The notes beneath the pieces were generated by a model. It had not been told where the DNA came from. It searched no databases and saw nothing but the letters and a program-made list of their open reading frames with translations. The translations under genes and the position numbers were made by a program. Below, one piece after another: positions 8,030 to 17,661 of a stretch of 64,000 nucleotides of DNA. The stretch is from positions 48,612-112,611 of the forward strand of contig CBFFRQ010000180.1 of assembly GCA_965644315.1 (NCBI GenBank). The letters are read 5' to 3'. Source of the stretch: Caecitellus pseudoparvulus. Taxonomy: Eukaryota; Bigyra: Bicosoecida. Each line of letters starts with the position of its first letter. The stretch's first letter is position 1.

Positions 8030-11000
8030 TCAGGATCCCCCTTGCCCTCGCCCTCGCCCACCCCTGCCACCTCGTCCACGCCCACGCCCTCGCCCTCGCC
8101 CTCGCCCTCGCCCTCGCCCTCGCCCCCGGCCACCGCCCTTCTCGTGCCCTGCACCTTCCCCGTGTCTTTGCGCTTTTCCTCGCGCGGCTCTTCCTCGTGC
8201 ACTCCCACGTCCACGTCCACGTCCACGTCCAGCTGACCCATGGGTGGACGCCCCAGCGTGCCCGCCATGCCTTGCAGGCGGCCTGGAGGTCAGCAAGATC
8301 CCAGGAGCCGGCGCGCGCCTGTGGCCGGTTGCCTTCGACCCAGCACACAGCATGTCCAAAAAGCCGCTGACAACCTTGGAAGCTTGTTCTGTTTCCCCTC
8401 CACTGATCTTTCTATGATACGGCGTCAGGCGCGAGAGAATAAGGAGGGCGAAAGCTTTGGACAGCTCCGCTCTAAGCAAGGCCATGCCAGCAGCTACACC
8501 CGGCGGTGCAGCGTACGCAAGCCAGGAGTTGAGGCCCACAACCACTTCACCTGGGCGGGAGTCTGACTTGTACAGCACCCAGCGCTCAAGAGCCTCGGCG
8601 TCGACTGACTCTGCGTCTGTCTGGGCACAGGCCTGTCCCCCACCGACAGTTTCCCAACCGGATTCCTCCAGCTCGTCGTCGCGTGCAGGTCGAGAGGGCG
8701 CAAGACTCGCGATGATCTCTCCGTCGCTGTCCACAGCCGCTGCAGCACCCCGAGCTCCGCCGCCAGTCATCAGATCTGTGCGTGCCGCGGCTGCCGAAGC
8801 GTTCCAGCTGCCTGCCTCCGAGGTGGCATGTGCAACGTGCAGCTCTTTCATGGACCGCTTGTGGGCCCTGCCAGCCTTGAACAGCATGCTTCCAACAGCT
8901 GATGCAAGGCTGCCGGGCAAGGACTCGTCTTCGTCGCTGCTGTCCGCAGATGGCGAGCCGGATGGAGGCCGCTTCGCGGCTTGGCCTTGCTTTGCCAACA
9001 CCTGCTCCAAGGATTCCGCTTCCAGCGCTGGCAGGCTGGACAAATCAAGGCTGTCCGACGAGTCTCGCCCAGCAAGCACCAGCAAAGCCAGGAGAGGAAC
9101 GTTGCTCAGGTTTCGGATGGTGTTCTTCCTTCCTAGTCGTGTGAGCTCTTCGTAGGCCACAAGGATGCCGCCTTGCTGCTGGGCTTGGGAGGTCTGACTT
9201 GCCAGCGTGCGGCCGATGAGGGAGCTTCGGTGCACGGCCGCTGAGTCGACAGCATCCACTCTCACGGTGGGAAACCGTGCAGGCTTCTGTGGCAGGAACC
9301 GTGCAATGCGAGGGTACATGCCCACAGCCAAGGCCGCTTGCACCACCTCCAGTTGCCTGGCCGAGCGATTCATGAAGCCGCGAGGCCCCACCTCGGATTT
9401 AAACACCACCTTGGCAGAGAGAAGTTCCTGCAACACCTGGTGCCGCATGCCCTCCACCATCATCAGCGCCGGGAAGGAGAGGAAGTTTGCGCGGCAATAC
9501 CCATGTGCTGCGCTCATGCCACCACGGCGCTTGGCCGCTGCGTAGCCGTCAAAAGCGCCCAGCATGGCCAAGTGGTCGGACCCTGTGCCTCCCGACATGG
9601 ATGCGCGAATGGCAGTGGCCCGTGCCTGGTCCCCTGCGCGTGTGGCCAGTGCAAAGGGGCTGCGGTACGACACAGTGCAGGCGATGGTGAGGACTGGGTC
9701 CAGCACGCCCAGTAGGCAGCCGATGAGGATCATCTTGCCCATGTCTGGCGGGACGGGCATGTGCAGGAGCGCTCTGCCGAGGGGGGTCAGGCGCTGCCTG
9801 ACGCAATCTTGACCTCCCACAGCTACAGAGTGCTGGTGCAGCGCTCCCAACTGCACAAGCAGGCGCACTGCCCGCTGCACACTCAACGCAAGGGGGGGCT
9901 CAGGGGCCGTGGCCATGAACGCTTCAATTTCCCCAGAAACAGCGCGTGAGGCGCCAGGGCTGCTTGCTCCTCCCCCCGACAGACCTTGAACATCGCCGAG
10001 GTCCAAGGCTTTGACCCGAAGGCACAGCTCCTCCAGTGGGGTGCTGAGCATCTCGGCGATGTCGTGGGGGTTCAGCGCTGCGTGCCGCGACCTGGAGAAG
10101 AGGTGGTACGCAATGCCTGGGCGCACACGACCGGCCCGTCCTGCACGCTGTCGAGCGCTTGCCTGGGATACCCACCGCGACTTAAGGGACGAGCAGCCTG
10201 TATAGGGGTCAAACATCTTGGACTTCCCCTTTCCAGAGTCGATCACGTACACGACGTCGTCGATGGTGATGGACGTCTCGGCAATGTTGGTGGACAGGAC
10301 GACCTTGGTCTTGCCTTTAGGGGGCTTCCGGAACACTTGCCGCTGCTCTGAAGTGGGGATAGCTGAGTGCAGAGGGAGCACCCACGTCAGGCTGTTAAGG
10401 TAGGGGTGCTCCTCGATGAGGGCCTGCGTTCGGGAGATGTCATCCCACCCAGGGAGGAAGACTAGGATGGCACCAGCGACTGCGTCTGCACGCGCTGCGC
10501 CCTGCTGGTGCTGCACAATGGACTCCACCAAGGCTGTGATGAGGTCACAGTCAACATTTTCGTCGTCGTGCAGTCCCATGTACTGCTGTAGCAGCGCCTG
10601 CACAGGGTCGGACTCGGCGGCTTCCTCCAGCGCCTCCTGCGCGTCGGCGTGCTTAAGGCGGCCTCTCTTGTCCCGGGATCTACCCTCAGTTTCAGTTGCC
10701 AGTGCTGCCATGAGGCTACCGAGGCTGTTTGTAGGGGCATCCACCGGGGGAGGCGGCGGCCGAGCAGCGGTGGTTGCCATGGCGCTCCCTGCGCAGGAGG
10801 GATCCAGGAAAGCTTCCGCGGAGAGCGCAGAGGATGGTTTCTGGGCGTCCCCTGATGAAGGTGCAGCGGGCTTGCCTTGAGGGAGGCCGTCGGGCACTGT
10901 GCCGGGCCCTTGGCACAGGGCCACGTGAGTTGCGAAGTCTCCCACAGAGTCCAGGACATACTTGCACAACTTGCACTGGTAGTCCACATCCCGAGCCACC

Positions 11001-12406
11001 CCCGCCAACTCCGCGTCGTCATCTTCACCAAGGCCCAGCGCGGGCGCTGTAGCGCTGCGGCCTGTGCCGCCGACGCCCAAGTCCAGGATGTCCGCGGATG
11101 CCAGGCTGTCTGCCACCAGGTCTTCCTCGGGGAAGAGTCGGGAAAAGTCCAGCCCCTCCATGCCGGTGGGCACCGCATATCCCTGGCTTCGGAGGCTGTC
11201 CACCACCGCGCTCTGCACCTTTGACACAGCTGCCGCCTTGTGCGTGCCGGCCCCCACTTTGCTGAGATACCCCGTCTGCAGCAGAACATCCTCCAAGAAG
11301 TACTCAGCAACAGAGTGCACTGCGCCGGGAATGTGCACCGACGTGACAGGCTGGCGTGTGTCTGAGGGGGCCATGGGCACGTCAGCAAAGTACGACGTGA
11401 ACAGCTCCAGCTGCAATGTCGCTGACATGAGGATGACTGTGAGGTCTGGCCGACTGGGAAGCACCCGGCGCAGCACCATGAGCAGGAAATCGCTTTCGCA
11501 GGAGCGTTCGTGCACTTCGTCCAGCACCACATGAGTCACGCCGGTAAGCAGCGGGTCTGCCGTCAGACGCCGCAACAGCACGCCGGTCGTGCAGAAGAGA
11601 CACTGTGTGGAGTCGGACGCGACCTTGTCCAGGCGCACGGCGTACCCGATGGTCTGCCCCACCTTCTCGCAGCGCTCGTCGGCGACACGCTCTGCCAGGG
11701 ACACAGCCGAGATGCGGCGCGGCTGGGAAACCAGGACGTTGGCTGACAGGCCCAGCGTGCTGTCCTCCAGGATGAACTGGGGCACCTGGGTACTCTTGCC
11801 GCAGCCAGTGTCGCCGGACACGACGACGACACGGGCTGAAGAGACGGCCTCGATGACAGCGTCCCGGACATTCCAGGCTGGAAGGCGCTGGCGCTGGCTC
11901 TGCATGCTGCGCCACGCTGGCTTGCTCGCCCTGCGGGCAGCCACAGCGGCAAAGCCGTCCTTCGTCATTGGTGTTGGCGCGGCGTGGGGGCGCCGACGCT
12001 TGCTGCCCCCTTTCTGGTCCACTCCCTGGCTCATCCACTGTACGTCGCGGGGTGTGACATCCAGAGAGGGGCCCTCCACAGCCCTCCTCTCCAAAGAAGC
12101 CACCACGTCAGCTGGAAGAGCCAGACGCGGAACCTCCAAGGGCAGCGCACGCGCTTGGGTGTCGAATCGCGAAACGCGCAGTTGCCTTGCCTGACCTTTG
12201 CCGTGACTCTTGGACTTCAAGCCCAGCTCGTCGCAGAGGTCGTGCACGAACTTCCGCTCTTGTGGCGTGAGGGTGTGGGGGAAGGAAATGTACTCATCCG
12301 CAGACTTGTCGCGGAACTCCTCGAGGGCCTTGGTCGCTGTCATCCGGAAGGCTTCGGATATGCCCATACCAACGCCACCCTTGGCAGGTCGCTTGCCCCT
12401 TCCCAT
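8030..12406 (-). CDS. R3H-domain DEVH-box RNA helicase with zinc finger insert and RG-rich tail
   Basis: Single exon, 1458 aa from the ATG at 12406 (MGRGKRPAKGG). The frame stays open 33 codons upstream but has no ATG there. Domains: R3H about residues 24-80 (LTPQERKFVHDLCDELGLKSK); RecA1 with GDTGCGKST (198-206), DEVHER (about 296-301) and SAT (about 328-330); RecA2 with FLPGWDDI, STNIAETSITI and QRAGRAGR; then the HA2/OB region of DEAH proteins. Between RecA1 and RecA2 is an insert of about 200 residues with a C-x2-C-x12-H-x3-C finger (CKLCKYVLD...HVALC). The tail is a run of RG/GRG repeats. The R3H plus DEVH order matches plant NIH and animal YTHDC2; no YTH domain is seen. Likely role: RNA/RNP remodelling in the 3'-5' DExH class. 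The RG tail should bind RNA and be an Arg-methylation target. Confidence 0.85.
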   Translation of the reverse strand: MGRGKRPAKGGVGMGISEAFRMTATKALEEFRDKSADEYISFPHTLTPQERKFVHDLCDELGLKSKSHGKGQARQLRVSRFDTQARALPLEVPRLALPADVVASLERRAVEGPSLDVTPRDVQWMSQGVDQKGGSKRRRPHAAPTPMTKDGFAAVAARRASKPAWRSMQSQRQRLPAWNVRDAVIEAVSSARVVVVSGDTGCGKSTQVPQFILEDSTLGLSANVLVSQPRRISAVSLAERVADERCEKVGQTIGYAVRLDKVASDSTQCLFCTTGVLLRRLTADPLLTGVTHVVLDEVHERSCESDFLLMVLRRVLPSRPDLTVILMSATLQLELFTSYFADVPMAPSDTRQPVTSVHIPGAVHSVAEYFLEDVLLQTGYLSKVGAGTHKAAAVSKVQSAVVDSLRSQGYAVPTGMEGLDFSRLFPEEDLVADSLASADILDLGVGGTGRSATAPALGLGEDDDAELAGVARDVDYQCKLCKYVLDSVGDFATHVALCQGPGTVPDGLPQGKPAAPSSGDAQKPSSALSAEAFLDPSCAGSAMATTAARPPPPPVDAPTNSLGSLMAALATETEGRSRDKRGRLKHADAQEALEEAAESDPVQALLQQYMGLHDDENVDCDLITALVESIVQHQQGAARADAVAGAILVFLPGWDDISRTQALIEEHPYLNSLTWVLPLHSAIPTSEQRQVFRKPPKGKTKVVLSTNIAETSITIDDVVYVIDSGKGKSKMFDPYTGCSSLKSRWVSQASARQRAGRAGRVRPGIAYHLFSRSRHAALNPHDIAEMLSTPLEELCLRVKALDLGDVQGLSGGGASSPGASRAVSGEIEAFMATAPEPPLALSVQRAVRLLVQLGALHQHSVAVGGQDCVRQRLTPLGRALLHMPVPPDMGKMILIGCLLGVLDPVLTIACTVSYRSPFALATRAGDQARATAIRASMSGGTGSDHLAMLGAFDGYAAAKRRGGMSAAHGYCRANFLSFPALMMVEGMRHQVLQELLSAKVVFKSEVGPRGFMNRSARQLEVVQAALAVGMYPRIARFLPQKPARFPTVRVDAVDSAAVHRSSLIGRTLASQTSQAQQQGGILVAYEELTRLGRKNTIRNLSNVPLLALLVLAGRDSSDSLDLSSLPALEAESLEQVLAKQGQAAKRPPSGSPSADSSDEDESLPGSLASAVGSMLFKAGRAHKRSMKELHVAHATSEAGSWNASAAAARTDLMTGGGARGAAAAVDSDGEIIASLAPSRPARDDELEESGWETVGGGQACAQTDAESVDAEALERWVLYKSDSRPGEVVVGLNSWLAYAAPPGVAAGMALLRAELSKAFALLILSRLTPYHRKISGGETEQASKVVSGFLDMLCAGSKATGHRRAPAPGILLTSRPPARHGGHAGASTHGSAGRGRGRGRGSARGRAARGKAQRHGEGAGHEKGGGRGRGRGRGRGRGRGRGRGRGGRGGRGRGQGGS
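8041..8234. repeat. Hexanucleotide microsatellites encoding the RG tail
   Basis: Runs of CTCGCC (8041-8140) and of GTCCAC (8205-8233). On the minus strand they encode the RGRGRG and related residues at the helicase C-terminus. Length is probably polymorphic; frame is kept because the units are 6 bp. Confidence 0.85.
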
Positions 12407-12962
12407 GCTTGACCTGCCAGCCTTCGTTGTGACGGCCGCCTGAGAGGCTTTGCCAGGCACTGGCAGGAACTTGAAACGCGCGAGAAACGCCGAGGAGTGG
12501 AGCAATGCACCCCGCTATTGACGCAGGCTTGCCGAACTGTGCGTGGAAAGGAAGATTGAGGGTTATTTTGGCGAATCGTTTGTTTTGGTACTGGTGTTTG
12601 TGTCTGGAACTCCGTATGGGGTGTGGGGGGGGGGGTGAGCCAGGGAGCTGAAAGGCTGGTCAGGAGCTGGCCACCCCGCCGAGGAAAGCGAGCAAGGGGG
12701 GCCACACAGGAGGGCTGGCGATGCAGAGTGCGCTCGTGCACACTCCTCCACGCCCTTGCCTCCGCCCCTCCCTCGTGCCCCCACGCCCCAGCTGTCCATC
12801 GAAGCCCGCTTCGCTGTCCCTGCCACGTGCGTACCTTGCTGCCGAGAGCAGCGCCACTGACCGCTCTCGCGCACTCTGGCTCAGCGTGCGGCTCAGTCGT
12901 TGGTGAAGTCTGACCATGAATGCTTGCGGCGTTCACCGTGCACAGATTCCCCCAAAGTCACC
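12407..12962. other. Divergent intergenic region, 556 bp
   Basis: Separates the helicase (minus) and thiolase (plus) starts. It holds a T/G-rich stretch (12560-12605), an 11-nt G run (12625-12635) and a C-rich stretch (12740-12800). The helicase frame stays open up to a TTG at 12505, so an unrecognised upstream exon is possible. No other feature seen. Confidence 0.4.
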
Positions 12963-14301
12963 ATGGCTGCCGCTCGTGGAGTGTACATCGTTGCTGTGCG
13001 TGTTGCGCCGTAAATTCCGCACGTGCTGCAGTGCACCAACCTCGACTTTGCGCCTGCGGTGGCACAGGCCAAGCGCACTGCTTTTGGCACCTTCGGCGGC
13101 AAGCTGACCAAGTTCACAGCCACTGACTTGGGCGAGAAGGCAGCTGCAGCTGCTCTGGAGGCAGGCAAGGTGGGTTGCCGCAGAACCCGCCACGCCCGCT
13201 GCTGCGCCTGACACAGCACGTGCCTTGCCTGTTCAGATCGACCCTGCGCTGGTGGATGCGACCATCGTCGGGAATGTCGCGCAGTCGTCTGCAGATGCGC
13301 CGTACATTGCCCGTCATGTTGGCCTGCGTGTGGGTGTGCGCGACGAGACGACTGCGCTGACGGTGAACCGCCTGTGCGGCTCTGGCTTCGAGTCCGTCGT
13401 GCAGGCGGCCAAGGACATGCAGCTGGGGGAGAGCCACGTTGCCCTGGTGGGAGGTGCTGAGAGCATGTCCCAGTGCCCCCTGGTCTCCTACGGCCAACAC
13501 TCCCGCTTTGGAGTCAAGCTGGGCGGGGGCCTGAACCTTGTGGACACCTTGTGGGCGGCGCTGACAGACAACCACACAAAGCTGCCCATGGGCATCACCG
13601 CCGAGAACTTGGCCCGCAAGTACAACATGACGCGGGAGGAGGTGGACGAGTTCGCCGCCAGGTCCCAGGCAATGTGGGCGGCAGCCCACGAGGCGGGCAA
13701 GTTCGCAGCTGAGATCACCCCCATCGAGATCAAGACCCGCAAGGGGACGACTGTTGTGGACACTGACGAGCACCCTCGCCCCGGCACGACTGCGGAGCAG
13801 CTGGCGAAGCTGCCCACCGTCTTTGACAAGGAAGGCATCGTCACTGCCGGCTCCAGCTCTGGCATCAACGACGGCGCCGCCATGATGGTGATGGCCACAG
13901 AGGACGCCGTGAAGCAGCACGGCTGGACTCCCCTCGCACGCGTGGTGTCCTGGGGCATCTCGGGCGTGGACCCCTCCATCATGGGCTACGGCCCCGTGCC
14001 CGCCATTCGCCAGGCGCTGGAGCGTGCCGGCAAGAGCATCGGGGACATGGACCTGGTGGAGGTCAACGAGGCCTTCGCCCCCGTCGCCCTCGCCTCTGAG
14101 AAGGAACTGGGCATTGACCGCGCAACTTTCAATGCCTGTGGTGGTGCCATCTCAATCGGGCACCCCTTGGGGGCCAGTGGCGCCCGCATCACGACTCACT
14201 TGGCGCACCAGCTGGCTGCTGACGAGGGCAAGAAGCTGGCAGTCGGCTCCGCATGCATCGGGGGGGGGCAAGGCATCGCTGTGGTGCTGGAGCGCGCATG
14301 A
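12963..14301 (+). CDS. ACAA2: 3-ketoacyl-CoA thiolase, mitochondrial (ACAA2-type)
   Basis: Join(12963..12995, 13068..13169, 13237..14301), 399 aa, introns of 72 and 67 nt. The first exon is only 11 codons. The N-terminus MAAARGVYIVAAKRTAFG aligns without gaps to human ACAA2, whose N-terminus doubles as an uncleaved mitochondrial signal. The catalytic Cys is at 92 in NRLCGSGFES. The His is in GGAISIGHPLGASG and the second Cys is in GSACIGGGQG; NEAF precedes them. Reaction: thiolytic cleavage of 3-oxoacyl-CoA to acetyl-CoA plus a shortened acyl-CoA, the last step of mitochondrial beta-oxidation (an acetoacetyl-CoA thiolase role cannot be excluded). The full-length core is intact with no missing residue. 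It converges on the next gene with 27 nt between stops. Confidence 0.93.
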
Positions 14302-14328
14302 ACTCTGTGAATGCAACCCGCCCTTGCC

Positions 14329-15642
14329 TCACTCAGGGTCCCTTCCCTGTGCATCCTTGCCATGGAGAGCTGCATCCTGTGACAGGCTCGGCTGCAAGTG
14401 AGTTGGGAGGACAAAGCTGCCTCCGAAAGGGCCCACCAACACTTGCTGCTTCCCTTGGAGAGATCCCTGCTGACCATCAACCTCGCTGTCAGGCGCTGGT
14501 GTCCACAAGCCGGATGGAGGGGCTGCCGCCTGCCTTGGTGGCTGACAGGCGTCGCTGTCACTGCTCATGGACGCTGCAGTGGAGGGTGCGGGCTGGGCGT
14601 GCCTCAGCTGCGACGGAGCAGATTTGCGTTCAGGGGTGGAGTCACTGTCGCTGCCTGCAGGCGGCAAGCCCGCCAGGAGCCGCAGGAGTGACGGCGGCAG
14701 CCCCTCCACATTGAGCCCTACCTCTTCCATCGCGCGTACCTGAGCCTCTACCTCTGCATCCTTGGGAGTGGAGCTGTGCAAGATCTCTTGATGGGGAGGC
14801 ATGTCGCCGCCTGGTTCCCGTGCTACCATCTCCAGTGCTGTGGGGCGTGTGCCGGACTGGCTGTGAGCCATGGCAGCCAAAGCTTGGAACGTGGAGGACG
14901 CCCGAGAGTCATGCGCGTCCACCCTTGGCAGTTCGCGCTGGCGCCTATTGTGGTGCGCAGGGCGAGGGAGCCATTGTTGCATGTGGCGCAGCAGGGACGC
15001 GTAGGCGTCCACCACCGCTGGGGTGAGAAAGCATGCTTGCTGCAGCACTGGCAGCAAAGCAGGCAGCTCTGCAGCCAAGATGCTATCACGCGCCAGCCGG
15101 CAAGCCAAGGAAGCGTCCAGCACCTGAACAGCCGGGAGGAGCACATGTCCCATCGTGGGTTCGTCGCAGTGTGCCGTCACTGCCTCCAGCGCCCACTGCA
15201 CTGCGCCAGAGCTGTGCAGGCAGGATGCCGTGACGGCACCTGAGACGCCGAGCACAGCGACAACCTTCCCAGCCAGCGTCTGCAGAGCTACGTCCCCAGC
15301 GTCCAAGACCCCCATCATGACGTGCAAGCAGCGCTGGTAGTCCCGGCCTTTGGGCTGTCCCTGCGCGCACGTGCATGCCAGCAACGCGTGCAAGGCCAGC
15401 AGGCGAGAATCACCAGCGTCTGCAACGGTTTCCAGGGCACGCTCCCACAAGCAGCTGAGCGGGTGGGCCTTCCATGGCAAGCACTCGAGATCTGAAAAAT
15501 CGAAAGATGTGGCAAAGATCACGTCCAAAACGTTCGCCCAGGCTCGAAGCGAGGCACCAGGTTCCACGGCTCTGGAGGCAGCTGAAACGCAACGGCTTCG
15601 AAATTCCGCAAAGTCACTGGCGCTGCTGAGGTGAGCCGCCAT
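14329..15642 (-). CDS. Unknown protein, helical N-terminal half
   Basis: 437 aa from the ATG at 15642 (MAAHLSSASDF); the open frame continues upstream only to a GTG. I do not recognise the family. Residues 1-240 look all-helical with repeated Leu/Ala/Val-rich segments (LLALHALLACTCAQG, MGHVLLPAVQVLDASLACRLA, LLPVLQQACFLTPAVVDAYASLLRH), in the style of HEAT/ARM solenoids. Residues from about 250 are polar, Ser/Pro/Gln-rich and probably disordered, with two acidic-serine patches (GSDSDS, SSDSD). No signal peptide or membrane helix. It is in tandem with the receptor-like gene upstream, 152 nt apart. An in-frame intron cannot be excluded. Confidence 0.6.
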   Translation of the reverse strand: MAAHLSSASDFAEFRSRCVSAASRAVEPGASLRAWANVLDVIFATSFDFSDLECLPWKAHPLSCLWERALETVADAGDSRLLALHALLACTCAQGQPKGRDYQRCLHVMMGVLDAGDVALQTLAGKVVAVLGVSGAVTASCLHSSGAVQWALEAVTAHCDEPTMGHVLLPAVQVLDASLACRLARDSILAAELPALLPVLQQACFLTPAVVDAYASLLRHMQQWLPRPAHHNRRQRELPRVDAHDSRASSTFQALAAMAHSQSGTRPTALEMVAREPGGDMPPHQEILHSSTPKDAEVEAQVRAMEEVGLNVEGLPPSLLRLLAGLPPAGSDSDSTPERKSAPSQLRHAQPAPSTAASMSSDSDACQPPRQAAAPPSGLWTPAPDSEVDGQQGSLQGKQQVLVGPFGGSFVLPTHLQPSLSQDAALHGKDAQGRDPE

Positions 15643-15794
15643 GACTTCACAGGGAGTGCTGCCGTCTCGGTCTGTGTGCACACACTGGTTCGAGCGACGC
15701 GCAGCGATGTTTCGGAAGTGGGCCTTGGGGTTCACGGTGATACTCTGCTCGCGCCGTTCCTACGCCGAGGCCTGCTTCTCACATGTACATTGCA

Positions 15795-17257
15795 TCAGAC
15801 ACCTTCCTCCCAGACATCAGGAAGAATGGCTTCATCCTCCGAAGAGGAGCGATCCTCAGTCAGCGCCTCGTCGCTACTAAACTCGGAGTCATCGTCGGGA
15901 ACAAGCGAGTTGACGTCCCACTCCGCAGCACTGTCCACGGGCGCATGGAGCGGGGACATGCCAAGCACACCTTGAGCCTCCCCCCTGCCCATCCCCGCTG
16001 TACCACTGCCAGGGGGTTGCTTCTCTCGCTGCTTGACTTCCCAAGGCACCACGTCGGCGTCCTGCCAATGCACGGCCCAGGCCCGCCAGGAATCAAAGCG
16101 AGCTGTGAGTGAGGGCTGGCGTGCACGGACAATGGGATGCGCGGTGCGGACTGCTCTTCTGCGCGACGGCTGCAAACCCCCCAGCTCAAATGAGCTGTCC
16201 CGGCTGGCGTGCAGGAACTGGCGCTCCCGGGCCTCGTCGGCAGTTACAGGTACACAGCAGCAAGCGAGGCAGCACGTGGCCAGCCCTTTGCTCAAAGCCC
16301 GCTGCACCACCCACTGGCCGTCGTACACCAGTCCGCCCAGCCATCGCCACGTGGAGGAGTGCGGGTACTGCAGCTGACCCCGCACGCAGACATTCCACAA
16401 GAGGCCTGCAGCTGCGTATGTGAACGTGACCGCAGCCAGCGCACCGATGAACATCCAACCGCCACTGAGGGTGAACTTCGTGCAGGCTGCAGCAGAAGTC
16501 ATGAAAATGTGGACGTTGCAGTGGTCAGTCTCGTTCACCGTGACGGCGATGATTTCTGTTTGCGGCGCATCCAGCACACACTGCACGTGAAACTGGGTAC
16601 GCCAGAAAGACCCAGTGCAGGCGAGTGGGCCATCGCTCTCGACTGGTGTGGGTTGAAAGTCTCCCAGCACCCCGCCTGCTGCTGGCGCTCGGGGAGTAGC
16701 TGGGCGCCACTTGGGCTGCCCAGTCGCAATGACGCTGCAGGGTGCTGTGCAGCACATGGGCTGCCCTGTGCCTGGGTGGCGACATGCAGGACTTGACCGG
16801 TTGCAAGGTGGTGGCTGGCCATAAAATCTCACTGCTGCGCCAGCCATCGTCGTGCGTCTGTGCGAGCGTGCGGGGCACAGGTGCACAATGGGCAGTGTCT
16901 CGATGCGGAAATTGCACCACCTCACCCGCTCTCTGGGACGCAGACTGCTGTCGTGTTCTGACAAACATTGGCACTGGGGAGGATGGGGGGGGGGGGCATG
17001 GGCTGGGGGTCTCTTGGGGTTGCAATGCGCGCCCCTTACGCGTATGTGTGGCCGTCCCTGTCCACAGAGACGAGGGTTGTGGGTGACGCTGCAGCAGACA
17101 ATGGAAAGAGGAACTGCTGCTCTCCCCGCCCGACGAGCAAGTCACAAGGCGCGACAGCAGGGACAATCCCCAAACCCTCGCACAGGGCCGACTGCTTTGC
17201 CACGCATGCCAACACCAGCAGCACAGCCCAGCTTTGCGCGGCGCCACCCACGCGCAT
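15795..17257 (-). CDS. Mannose-6-phosphate-receptor/ATG27-like type I membrane protein
   Basis: Complement(15795..16857, 16926..16973, 17040..17257), 442 aa. Introns are 68 and 66 nt; the second exon is 48 nt and encodes ANVCQNTTAVCVPES. Signal peptide: MRVGGAAQSWAVLLVLACVAKQSALC. The luminal part carries paired Cys, ending with WRTQFHVQCV and NETDHCNVHIFMTSAAAC, the C-x-Y/V-x-F...T..AC pattern that closes the MRH/ATG27 fold. A single membrane helix follows (GGWMFIGALAAVTFTYAAAGLLW), then the family's juxtamembrane PHSSTW block (PH..FW in M6PR/MRL1/ATG27). The cytosolic tail ends in acidic-serine clusters (DDDSEFSSDEALTED, SSSEDEA), typical of sorting signals for casein-kinase and adaptor binding. 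Likely role: Golgi-endosome cargo receptor or ATG27-like trafficking factor. Part of the luminal region (about 90-170, Pro/Cys-rich) aligns poorly and might contain another in-frame intron. Confidence 0.7.
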
Positions 17258-17661
17258 GCTGCGTGGCTGCCCAGCAGCAGCGCGACCTCAAGCTGCAGTC
17301 TTGGACGGAAGGGGTCGAGAGCTACTCTTGAGTGTGTGAGTGGGGGCTCTTGGTGTGGTTTGGGGGCTTAGGGGTAGTGAGAGTAGAGCAGAAATGAGAT
17401 TTGGGAAACGAAGGGTGTGGATAGCTACCGCGCTGTACTCTGCTCGATGGGGAGCCTCCGTTTTCCTGCACTTTCATCATTCTGACAAATCGAAATGCCA
17501 TTTCGTGTGCAACCCATTCCCTCCCCCGCTCAAACCCAAGTACATAGAACTCACACGCTTGCGCTTACGTCCGCAAGTGCGCAGAGTAGTCAACTTGCCT
17601 GCCATCCTTCCGTGTGCACCAGGGACTGGGCTGGCCCGCCTCTATCACCACTTGCAGCAGC
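17258..17661. other. Divergent intergenic region, 404 bp
   Basis: Promoters of the receptor-like gene (minus) and ARL6 (plus). It contains an AATCGAAA box at 17488-17495 and a C/T-rich stretch just upstream of ARL6. No RNA gene or repeat recognised. Confidence 0.4.

Noticed and set aside
12407-12505. N-terminal extension of the helicase (33 codons)
   Set aside because: Begins with TTG and no ATG is present in this exon; nuclear genes of eukaryotes normally need ATG.
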